Source of the DNA: Microthrixaceae bacterium | GTDB taxonomy: Bacteria; Actinomycetota; Acidimicrobiia; Acidimicrobiales; Microtrichaceae | Length of the DNA stretch: 64,000 nucleotides | Reading direction: 5' to 3' | NCBI GenBank assembly: GCA_023957995.1 | Contig: JAMLGK010000006.1 | Span: 62,001 to 126,000, forward strand | Shown: piece by piece, positions 8,281 through 14,976 of the stretch | Layout of the letters: each line of letters opens with the position of its first letter | Position numbering within the stretch: the stretch's first letter is position 1 | Notes under the pieces: generated by a model | Seen by the model: only the letters and a program-made list of their open reading frames with translations | The model's database searches: none | What the model was told of the DNA's origin: nothing | Translations under genes and position numbers: made by a program

Positions 8281-8380
8281 CAACACATGCACGACCTTCC
8301 GGGGCTTCCCGGGGGTCTGTGGTGACGATTCGCCGAATTTCCTTTTCAAGGAACGATCGGGACACGCCGATGCCCTGTGC

Positions 8381-8860
8381 GTGGTTGAGAACAAGAACAA
8401 ACCCGCGCGCCGCAGCCGGCCGATCCGACGAACCATCGTCCTCGCACTCGCCATGGTGGTGGCCGTCGCGCTCGTCGGCGCATGCGAGTCGACCAAGTCC
8501 GAACGGGACTCGGTGCGCAACTCGGTGAACGCCTCCCGGGCCCAGGCGGGCCTGCCGGCCCTGCGGGAGAACATCGCGCTGGACATGAAGGCCGACAGCT
8601 GGGCCCAGGGCATGAGGAACCAGTGTCGGATCTGGCACTCCAGGCTCGCCGACGGAGCGCCACCCAACTGGCGCAAGCTCGGCGAGAACGTGGGCATGGG
8701 TGGCAACGTCGCCCAGATCCACAACGCCTACATGAACTCGCCGGGCCACAGGGCAAACGTGCTCGATCCATCGTTCGACGAGATCGGGACCGCCGCGGTG
8801 TGGGGCAACTGCAACGGCTACCGCACGCTGTTCACCGTGCACGTGTTCATGGCCACCTGA
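8381..8860 (+). CDS. CAP-domain (SCP/PR1) lipoprotein
   Basis: 159 residues: a basic N-terminus (KPARRSRPIRR), a hydrophobic core and the lipobox LVGAC, then a CAP domain beginning SVRNSVNASRAQAGLPAL. CAP signatures are visible: SWAQGM, a HSRL motif, GENVGMG, HNAYMNSPGHRANVLDPSFDEIG and the final strand TLFTVHVFM. Bacterial CAP proteins sit at the cell surface; some bind lipids or act as scaffolds. The GTG at 8381 has no clear ribosome-binding site, so a start a few codons downstream cannot be excluded. It follows tRNA-Pro. Confidence 0.85.
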   Translation: MVENKNKPARRSRPIRRTIVLALAMVVAVALVGACESTKSERDSVRNSVNASRAQAGLPALRENIALDMKADSWAQGMRNQCRIWHSRLADGAPPNWRKLGENVGMGGNVAQIHNAYMNSPGHRANVLDPSFDEIGTAAVWGNCNGYRTLFTVHVFMAT

Positions 8861-8888
8861 GCCCGAACCGCCCCACCCCCGGACCCGG

Positions 8889-8894
8889 TACGGT
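8889..8894 (+). promoter_or_regulatory. -10 hexamer TACGGT of leaderless mazG-like gene
   Basis: TACGGT is followed by 7 nt and the GTG at 8902. Confidence 0.5.
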
Positions 8895-8901
8895 CTGGAT
8901 C

Positions 8902-9153
8902 GTGGAATTGACAGAGTTCCAGGATCTCATGGAGAACCTCTACGGGGAGAGCGACCGCGAACGGGGGATCCCTCCGACCGTTGCCTGGCTCTGCGAGGAG
9001 GTGGGCGAACTCGCCCAGGCAGTGCGCAAGGGAACACCCGAACAGCAACTCCACGAACTCGGCGACGTTCTGGCCTGGCTGGCATCCCTGGCCAACCAGC
9101 TCGACCTCTCACTCCAACAGGCCGCCGACCGTTACGTCGAGGACCCTCCGTAG
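8902..9153 (+). CDS. MazG-like NTP pyrophosphohydrolase, single domain
   Basis: 83 residues, the size of a minimal MazG/iMazG unit. The metal-binding helices are visible: WLCEEVGELAQAV (EExxE) and ELGDVLAWLASLAN (ExxD). Such small all-alpha NTP pyrophosphatases form dimers or tetramers and clean the nucleotide pool; the natural substrate is not evident. The GTG 8902 start rests on the -10 hexamer at 8889 and on the match to the family N-terminus. A longer frame upstream runs through the CAP gene and is a shadow. Confidence 0.82.
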   Translation: MELTEFQDLMENLYGESDRERGIPPTVAWLCEEVGELAQAVRKGTPEQQLHELGDVLAWLASLANQLDLSLQQAADRYVEDPP

Positions 9154-9221
9154 TTCCGTCCCGCAGGTGGTCCTTCGGTGTGCCCGACCGGGCATCCGGG
9201 GCAGATTCCCGGAACGACGGC

Positions 9222-10268
<1,047 letters not shown>

Positions 10269-10300
10269 TCAGCCGGTTTCAAGCTTCGGCGGGGCCGGCC

Positions 10301-11524
10301 TCAGAACGTGGTCTCGCTCAGTTCGTAGACCGAGTGGAGCACCTCGACCGCGCGGTCGGAATCGTCGCCCGACACGATGCACGAGATCCGGATGGCCGAG
10401 GTCGAGATCATCTCGATGTTGATCGCGTTGTCGGCGAGGGTCTCGAACATCACCGCAGCGACCCCGGGGTTGGACTTCATACCCGCACCCACCACCGACA
10501 CCTTGGCGATGTCGTGGTCGCTCGTGACACCGGCCGCGCCGGTCGCCGAGCGCTCGGACTCGCAGATCTCCATCGCGAGGGGGAGCTGCTCGTGCGGAAC
10601 GGTGAAGGAGATGTCGGTCACTCCGTTCGTGGAGACGTTCTGCACGATCAGATCCACGTTCACGTCGGCCTCTGCCAGGCGACGGAACAACCCACCCGCT
10701 ATCCCGGGACGGTCGGGCACTCCGGCCACGGTGATCTTGGCCTGAGAGTCATCGGAGACCACCGCCCTGATCAGTGCTGCTTCCATGTTGGCATCCTCCT
10801 CAGTGACCCAGGTCCCCGGTTCCCAGGTGAATGCCGAACGCACGTGCAACGGCACGTGGTGGCGATGGGCGTACTCGACTGACCGCATGGCCGGCTTGGG
10901 GCAACCGGCCGCTGTCATCTCGAGCATCTCGTCGAAGGTGATCCGGTTCATCCGCCGTGCCGAGGGCACGACCCTGGGATCGGTGGTGAACACGCCCGAC
11001 ACGTCGGTGTACAACTCGCACGCGTCGGCATCGAGGGCCTTGGCGAGTGCAACGGCGGTGGTGTCGGATCCACCACGGCCGAGGAACGTCACGTTGTTGT
11101 CCACCGACACGCCCTGTGCTCCGGCGACGACCGGTACGTATCCGTCGTCGAGAGCGGTACGTATCCGACCTGCCCTCACGTCGACGATCTTGGCGTTGGA
11201 ATGGTTCACGTCGGTGACGAAACCGGCCTGGCTTCCCGTGTAGCTCTCCGCACGAACCCCCACTCCGTGCAGGGCCATGGACATGAGCGAGATCGCCTTG
11301 CGCTCGCCCGCGGTGATGAGCATGTCCATCTCCCGACCGGGTCGGCTGTCGGAGACCTCCCCGGCCAGTCGAAGGAGCTCGTCGGTCTCCTTGCCCATCG
11401 CAGACACCACCAGGACGACGTCGTCGCCCCGGTGACGACACCTCGCCACGTGCGAGGCGACCTCCGCGATGCGTTCGGGGTCTGCCACGGAGGTTCCGCC
11501 GAACTTCTGAACCAGTAGTGCCAC
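10301..11524 (-). CDS. lysC: Aspartokinase
   Basis: 407 residues: the kinase domain begins LLVQKFGGTSVAD (KFGG motif) and includes GRGGSDTTA; two ACT-type regulatory domains follow (ITVAGVPDRPGIAGGLFRRLAE and VSVVGAGMKSNPGVAAVMFETL). This is the class with separate ACT domains regulated by lysine and/or threonine. GTG 11524 is preceded by TACCTT with 8 nt spacing; a TTG at 11533 would overlap that hexamer. An in-frame ATG at 10786 has AGGAGG 8 nt upstream and would give a 161-residue ACT-only beta subunit, as known in Bacillus and Corynebacterium. Confidence 0.96.
   Translation of the reverse strand: MALLVQKFGGTSVADPERIAEVASHVARCRHRGDDVVLVVSAMGKETDELLRLAGEVSDSRPGREMDMLITAGERKAISLMSMALHGVGVRAESYTGSQAGFVTDVNHSNAKIVDVRAGRIRTALDDGYVPVVAGAQGVSVDNNVTFLGRGGSDTTAVALAKALDADACELYTDVSGVFTTDPRVVPSARRMNRITFDEMLEMTAAGCPKPAMRSVEYAHRHHVPLHVRSAFTWEPGTWVTEEDANMEAALIRAVVSDDSQAKITVAGVPDRPGIAGGLFRRLAEADVNVDLIVQNVSTNGVTDISFTVPHEQLPLAMEICESERSATGAAGVTSDHDIAKVSVVGAGMKSNPGVAAVMFETLADNAINIEMISTSAIRISCIVSGDDSDRAVEVLHSVYELSETTF
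10795..10800 (-). promoter_or_regulatory. Internal ribosome-binding site AGGAGG for a LysC beta subunit
   Basis: Inside lysC, AGGAGG on the minus strand is followed by 8 nt and an in-frame ATG (10786) starting MEAALIRAVV. This matches the N-terminus position of separately translated beta subunits in alpha2-beta2 aspartokinases. Confidence 0.65.
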
Positions 11525-11532
11525 AGCGCTCA

Positions 11533-11538
11533 AAGGTA
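11533..11538 (-). promoter_or_regulatory. -10 hexamer TACCTT of leaderless lysC
   Basis: On the minus strand TACCTT is followed by 8 nt and the lysC GTG at 11524. Confidence 0.5.
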
Positions 11539-11563
11539 CTCACCGTGATGCGCCCGAACCGCT

Positions 11564-12232
11564 TCACATGAGGTCGCCCGGTAGCTCCTCGAACGCCACC
11601 TCGGTACCGCTGCGGAACACGTGCACCCCGCCCGAGCCCTCGATGCTCCAGGTTCCCTCCGACGATCTGATCAGGGCCGTCGCCTCGTCCAGACCCACCA
11701 CGGGCAGTCCCTTCGGCGCGAGTGCGACGGTCCGGGTGCGCTTGTCGTGGGACCACTTGTCGAAGCGGGCGATCACGGTGAAGCTCGTGACGAGACCCAG
11801 ACCGACGGTGAACGCGCCGCCCCGGTTGTCCACCATGTGAGCGCACAGCACCGATGTGGATTCTGCCGCCACCGCCACCGTCGCTCCGGCTTCCCAGCGA
11901 TCCAGCACCGCATCGAGCAGCGGCGTGTCCTTGAGCACTGCGCGCAGGTGCATCGGCGATCCGCCGGTCACGTAGAACTGCTCCACCGACCCGACGCGCT
12001 CCACCAGGTCGGCCGAAACCGAATCGGCCCTCGTGAACACCGGCAGCACATCGACCTCGACGTCCAGAGCCCCGAAGTGGGTTCGGGCCGCTGCGATGTG
12101 TGTGTCGGGATCCTCGAAGGCCATCGCGGTGGGCAGCACCGTCACCGTGCTGCCCGCGCGGAACAGCGGTCGATGATGTTCATGGGTGTCGCCGAATTCG
12201 GCTCCACCGATCAATGCCAGGACTCCGCTCAC
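11564..12232 (-). CDS. Peptidase S51-like protein lacking the nucleophile motif
   Basis: 222 residues with the class I glutamine-amidotransferase-like fold of the S51/cyanophycinase group: GVLALIGGAEF at the N-terminus, TVLPTAMAFEDP, VEQFYVTGGSPMHLRAVLKDTPLLDAVLDRW and VDNRGGAFTVGLGLV. In active relatives the segment before this last motif holds a nucleophile elbow like GSSAGA; here it reads VAVAAESTSVLC, so the usual Ser is not where expected. It may be an inactive or altered enzyme. GTG 12232 is preferred because AGGA lies 7 nt upstream; ATG 12250 is possible. The frame stays open for another 270 codons upstream, which is a shadow of the next gene. Confidence 0.75.
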   Translation of the reverse strand: MSGVLALIGGAEFGDTHEHHRPLFRAGSTVTVLPTAMAFEDPDTHIAAARTHFGALDVEVDVLPVFTRADSVSADLVERVGSVEQFYVTGGSPMHLRAVLKDTPLLDAVLDRWEAGATVAVAAESTSVLCAHMVDNRGGAFTVGLGLVTSFTVIARFDKWSHDKRTRTVALAPKGLPVVGLDEATALIRSSEGTWSIEGSGGVHVFRSGTEVAFEELPGDLM

Positions 12233-12315
12233 CCGACCATCCTGCCCCATGTCCGATGCCCGACCCGACGAATCCGCCGGTCGACTCGTCTTGGTCCCCG
12301 AGGGGTCCACCTCGA

Positions 12316-12321
12316 TACCCT
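12316..12321 (+). promoter_or_regulatory. -10 hexamer TACCCT of leaderless hydroxyacyl-CoA dehydrogenase gene
   Basis: TACCCT is followed by 8 nt and ATG 12330; it helps reject a longer start at 12186. Confidence 0.45.
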
Positions 12322-12329
12322 TTCCAGCC

Positions 12330-13187
12330 ATGACGATCCAACGTGTGGGGATTCTGGGTTCGGGCATCATGGGCTCGGGCATTGCGGAGGTGGCGGCCAA
12401 GGCCGGCATCGAGGTGGTGCTGCGCTCTCGTGCAAAGGAGTCGGCCGAAGCGATGAGGGCCGGCCTCGAGAAGTCGCTCGACAAGCAGGTCGAGAGGGGC
12501 AAGCTCGAAAAGAGCGATGCAGAGGCGACGCTCGGCCGTGTGAGCGCCACCGACCACCTCGGAGACCTCGTCGACTGCGACCTGGTCATCGAGTCCGTCG
12601 TGGAGGACCTGGCGGTCAAGCTCCCCCTCTTCGCGGAGCTCGACAGCATCTGCAAGCCCGAGGCCATCCTCGCCACCAACACCTCCACCCTCCCGGTGGT
12701 TGAGATGGCGGTCGCAACCGGTCGACCCGACCGCGTGTGTGGCATCCACTTCTTCAACCCGGCACCGATGATGTCGCTGGTCGAGGTCATCGCGCCGCTG
12801 ACCGCCTCCGAGGAGACGATCTCGGTGGCCAAGGACTTCGCCTCCCGATGCGGGAAGTCACCGGTGCTGGTCAAGGACCGCGCCGGGTTCATCGTGAACG
12901 CTCTGCTGTTCCCGTACCTGAACAACGCCGCTCGAATGCTGGAGAACGGCACCGCCAGCGCCGAGGACATCGACGAGGCCATGAAGGGCGGCTGCAACTT
13001 CCCGATGGGGCCTCTGGCACTGCTCGACCTCGTGGGTCTCGACACGTCGGTGTCGATCCTCGACGCGCTCTACGAGGAGTTCAAGGATCCGAACTATGCA
13101 GCTGTTCCGTCGTTGCGCCGGATGGTCGCGGCCGGACGACTCGGCCGCAAGAGCGGTCGCGGCTTCTACGACTACTCCAAGAAGTAG
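12330..13187 (+). CDS. 3-hydroxybutyryl-CoA dehydrogenase
   Basis: 285 residues, the usual length for single-function 3-hydroxyacyl-CoA dehydrogenases. The NAD-binding GILGSGIMGSGIAEV starts at residue 6; the catalytic His is in CGIHFFNPAPMMSLVEV; ATNTSTLPV and the C-terminal domain (KDRAGFIVNALLFPYLNNA, MGPLALLDLVGLD) complete the family. It oxidises 3-hydroxybutyryl-CoA with NAD(P) in fatty acid or butyrate/PHB metabolism. No other beta-oxidation gene is adjacent. The start follows from the motif position and the -10 hexamer. Confidence 0.94.
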   Translation: MTIQRVGILGSGIMGSGIAEVAAKAGIEVVLRSRAKESAEAMRAGLEKSLDKQVERGKLEKSDAEATLGRVSATDHLGDLVDCDLVIESVVEDLAVKLPLFAELDSICKPEAILATNTSTLPVVEMAVATGRPDRVCGIHFFNPAPMMSLVEVIAPLTASEETISVAKDFASRCGKSPVLVKDRAGFIVNALLFPYLNNAARMLENGTASAEDIDEAMKGGCNFPMGPLALLDLVGLDTSVSILDALYEEFKDPNYAAVPSLRRMVAAGRLGRKSGRGFYDYSKK

Positions 13188-13211
13188 TCGAGCCGGACCA
13201 GACAGAGGGCG

Positions 13212-13889
13212 ATGATGCCCCGGGCGCTACCGCCGAGTGCCTGGGCGTTCCCTTCGCCGCGCGACGCCGAACCCGAGGGTCCGGTGGCGCTGGGCGGTGA
13301 CCTCGAGCCGTCGACGTTGGTCGCGGCCTACAGCCGGGGCCTGTTCCCGATGCCGCTGAGATCGGGGGCCCTGGCTTGGTTCTCCCCCGACCCGCGAGCG
13401 GTTCTGGAGCCCTCGGACATGCACGTGAGCAGAACGCTCGCAAGGTCGCGCTCGAGGATGGAGGTGACCGTCGATGCCTGTTTCACCGAGGTGATGCGGG
13501 CCTGCGCCGACCCGTCCAGACCCCACGGGTGGATCGACGAGGACTTCATCACCGCCTACACCAACCTGCACGAGCTGGGCTGGGCCCACAGCATCGAGGC
13601 CTGGAGCGACGGAGAACTGGCTGGCGGCCTCTACGGGATAGCGATCGGTTCGCTGTTCGCGGGTGAATCGATGTTCCACCACCGAACCGACGGTTCGAAG
13701 GTGGCGTTGGTGGGTCTGTGCGAACTCCTCGGGGACGTGCGGGAGGTGCTCCTGGATGTGCAGTGGATCACACCGCACCTCGAGAGCCTCGGCGTGATCG
13801 AGATCCCGCGTGACGAGTACCTCGACCGCCTCGATCGAGCCGTGCAGTCACCCGGCCCCGCGTGGCAGGCTGGGACCTCAAGGGGGTAG
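13212..13889 (+). CDS. aat: Leucyl/phenylalanyl-tRNA-protein transferase
   Basis: 225 residues. The enzyme attaches Leu or Phe to proteins with N-terminal Arg or Lys, feeding the N-degron pathway. Signatures: FPSPRDAEPEGPVALGGDLEPSTLVAAYSRGLFP at the N-terminus, WFSPDPRAVL, HGWIDEDFITAYTNLHELGWAHSIEAW, GGLYGIAIGSLFAGESMFH and WITPHLESLG. A second ATG follows immediately at 13215. It lies 24 bp after the dehydrogenase and 4 bp before the VOC gene, so all three may be one transcript. Confidence 0.95.
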   Translation: MMPRALPPSAWAFPSPRDAEPEGPVALGGDLEPSTLVAAYSRGLFPMPLRSGALAWFSPDPRAVLEPSDMHVSRTLARSRSRMEVTVDACFTEVMRACADPSRPHGWIDEDFITAYTNLHELGWAHSIEAWSDGELAGGLYGIAIGSLFAGESMFHHRTDGSKVALVGLCELLGDVREVLLDVQWITPHLESLGVIEIPRDEYLDRLDRAVQSPGPAWQAGTSRG

Positions 13890-13893
13890 TCCA

Positions 13894-14418
13894 ATGAGCT
13901 TTCACCACGTGGCGCTGGCAACACCGGATCTGTCGGCCACACACGACTTCTACACCACAGCGATGGGGTTCTCCCTGGCCAAGATCGTGGTCAACCCGAC
14001 GCCGGAGGGTGGTTGGGCCAAACACGTCTTCTACGACACCGACGACGGTTTCGGAGCCTCCGGAGGCATGATCGCGTTCTGGGAGTTGCACGGCGACTAT
14101 CCCGAGGTCCGGGGCGCCATGTCGACCTCGGTCGGTCTGCCCGACTGGGTCAATCACCTGGCCTTCACAGCTGCTGACGAAGGCCACTTCGAGGTCGCGC
14201 TGAAGCGCTGGCTGGACGCCGGACACGAGTCGGTTGAGATAGACCACGGTTTCTGCCGTTCCATCTACACCTCGGACCCCAACGGAACGCTGGTGGAGTG
14301 GTGCCTCGACACGAGGCCGCTCAACGAGGCCGACCGTCGGCGTGCCGAAGAAGCCATCGGTGACCCGTCGCCCGAGTTCGACGAACCACCGCTGGGCTTC
14401 AAGGCACACACTCCCTGA
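13894..14418 (+). CDS. VOC-family (glyoxalase/dioxygenase-like) protein
   Basis: 174 residues with two beta-alpha-beta-beta-beta modules typical of vicinal oxygen chelate proteins: FHHVALATPDLSATHDFYTTAMGFSLAKI and WVNHLAFTAADEGHFEVALKRWLDAG, ending SIYTSDPNGTLVEWC. Probable metal ligands are His in FHHVAL, His in WVNHLAF and Glu in LVEWC. The reaction cannot be told from sequence. The start has AGGGGG about 8 nt upstream. It is the last rightward gene before the structured intergenic region. Confidence 0.85.
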   Translation: MSFHHVALATPDLSATHDFYTTAMGFSLAKIVVNPTPEGGWAKHVFYDTDDGFGASGGMIAFWELHGDYPEVRGAMSTSVGLPDWVNHLAFTAADEGHFEVALKRWLDAGHESVEIDHGFCRSIYTSDPNGTLVEWCLDTRPLNEADRRRAEEAIGDPSPEFDEPPLGFKAHTP

Positions 14419-14640
14419 GTCTTCGAAACGCCCGGCATTTGCGAAACGCCCCGAAACGACGAGGAACTCCGTAACCCTGTTGCATTCGCGTGACCGCTCA
14501 CCGTCACCATCGTCACACTCCGCGTGTGGCCAACGCGGAGTTGTGCTCGGTTGAGCTGAAATTCACCCGGGATTCGTGAACTTTCTGTTGACGTCGGTCA
14601 CATTTTCGTATTCGATGCATCTCGTAACCACAAGGCACAT
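14419..14640. other. Intergenic stretch, possible promoter
   Basis: No reading frame here looks real. TTGACG (14588-14593) followed after 17 nt by TTCGAT (14611-14616) could be a rightward promoter for the structured region that follows, but the -10 lacks the usual A at position 2. Confidence 0.3.
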
Positions 14641-14859
14641 CAGGGGATGCGTCGAGCCGTTGGTCGGGTGAACACCGCTGTCACAAGGCGGGGTTCTCAC
14701 AGTGTGGTCGCTCAGTACCAACGGGGAGCAAGTAGCGAAACCGACCCCCTGCGATCTTCGGACGGGGCGATGTCCGTGGTCGCGGAACCTGTCGACCCAA
14801 TTCGGTCGATGACCTGGAGAGCGAAACGAGGGGGACCCTCAGCGGTCTCCCTCGTTCGC
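14641..14859 (+). ncRNA. Candidate structured RNA with nested and serial hairpins
   Basis: Between convergent genes the plus strand can form a series of stems: CAGGGG 14641-14646 with CCCCTG 14746-14751, enclosing CCGTTGGT 14657-14664 with ACCAACGG 14717-14724, enclosing GAACACCGC 14670-14678 with GCGGGGTTC 14688-14696 (one mismatch); then CGGAC 14759-14763 with GTCCG 14772-14776, TCGACC 14792-14797 with GGTCGA 14804-14809, and a long hairpin 14821-14837 with 14844-14859 (16 pairs, one G-T wobble, one bulged A, loop CTCAGC). I do not recognise a known class (not tmRNA, RNase P, 4.5S or a riboswitch I know). No poly-T follows. Confidence 0.4.
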
Positions 14860-14861
14860 GT

Positions 14862-14894
14862 CCGGACGTCCGGTCGGTCGGGTCCACCGGTGGA
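14862..14894. repeat. Two 12-bp perfect palindromes
   Basis: CCGGACGTCCGG (14862-14873) and TCCACCGGTGGA (14883-14894) are each perfect palindromes, 9 bp apart, directly after the last hairpin of the candidate RNA. They could be protein-binding sites or part of a bidirectional terminator. The rest of the gap up to the dnaB stop at 14977 holds one further GGGGCC/GGCCCC hairpin on the minus strand. Confidence 0.45.
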
Positions 14895-14976
14895 GCAACG
14901 GGACCGCTACCCGTGGGAGGGCCTCGAGGGACTCACCTGCCCGCTCCCGGGGCCTGCTCCTGGGCCCCCTTGTGGG

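Noticed and set aside
12186..12329. N-terminal extension of the hydroxyacyl-CoA dehydrogenase
   Set aside because: The added 48 residues precede the canonical MTIQRVGILG start, have no family match and overlap the divergent gene's promoter.
13900..13915. CACCACGTGGCG as a further parS
   Set aside because: Only the CACGTG core matches; flanks lack GTTCC/GGAAC symmetry.
14641..14859. tmRNA, RNase P RNA or 4.5S RNA as identity of the structured region
   Set aside because: None of the conserved core sequences I know for these RNAs is present.
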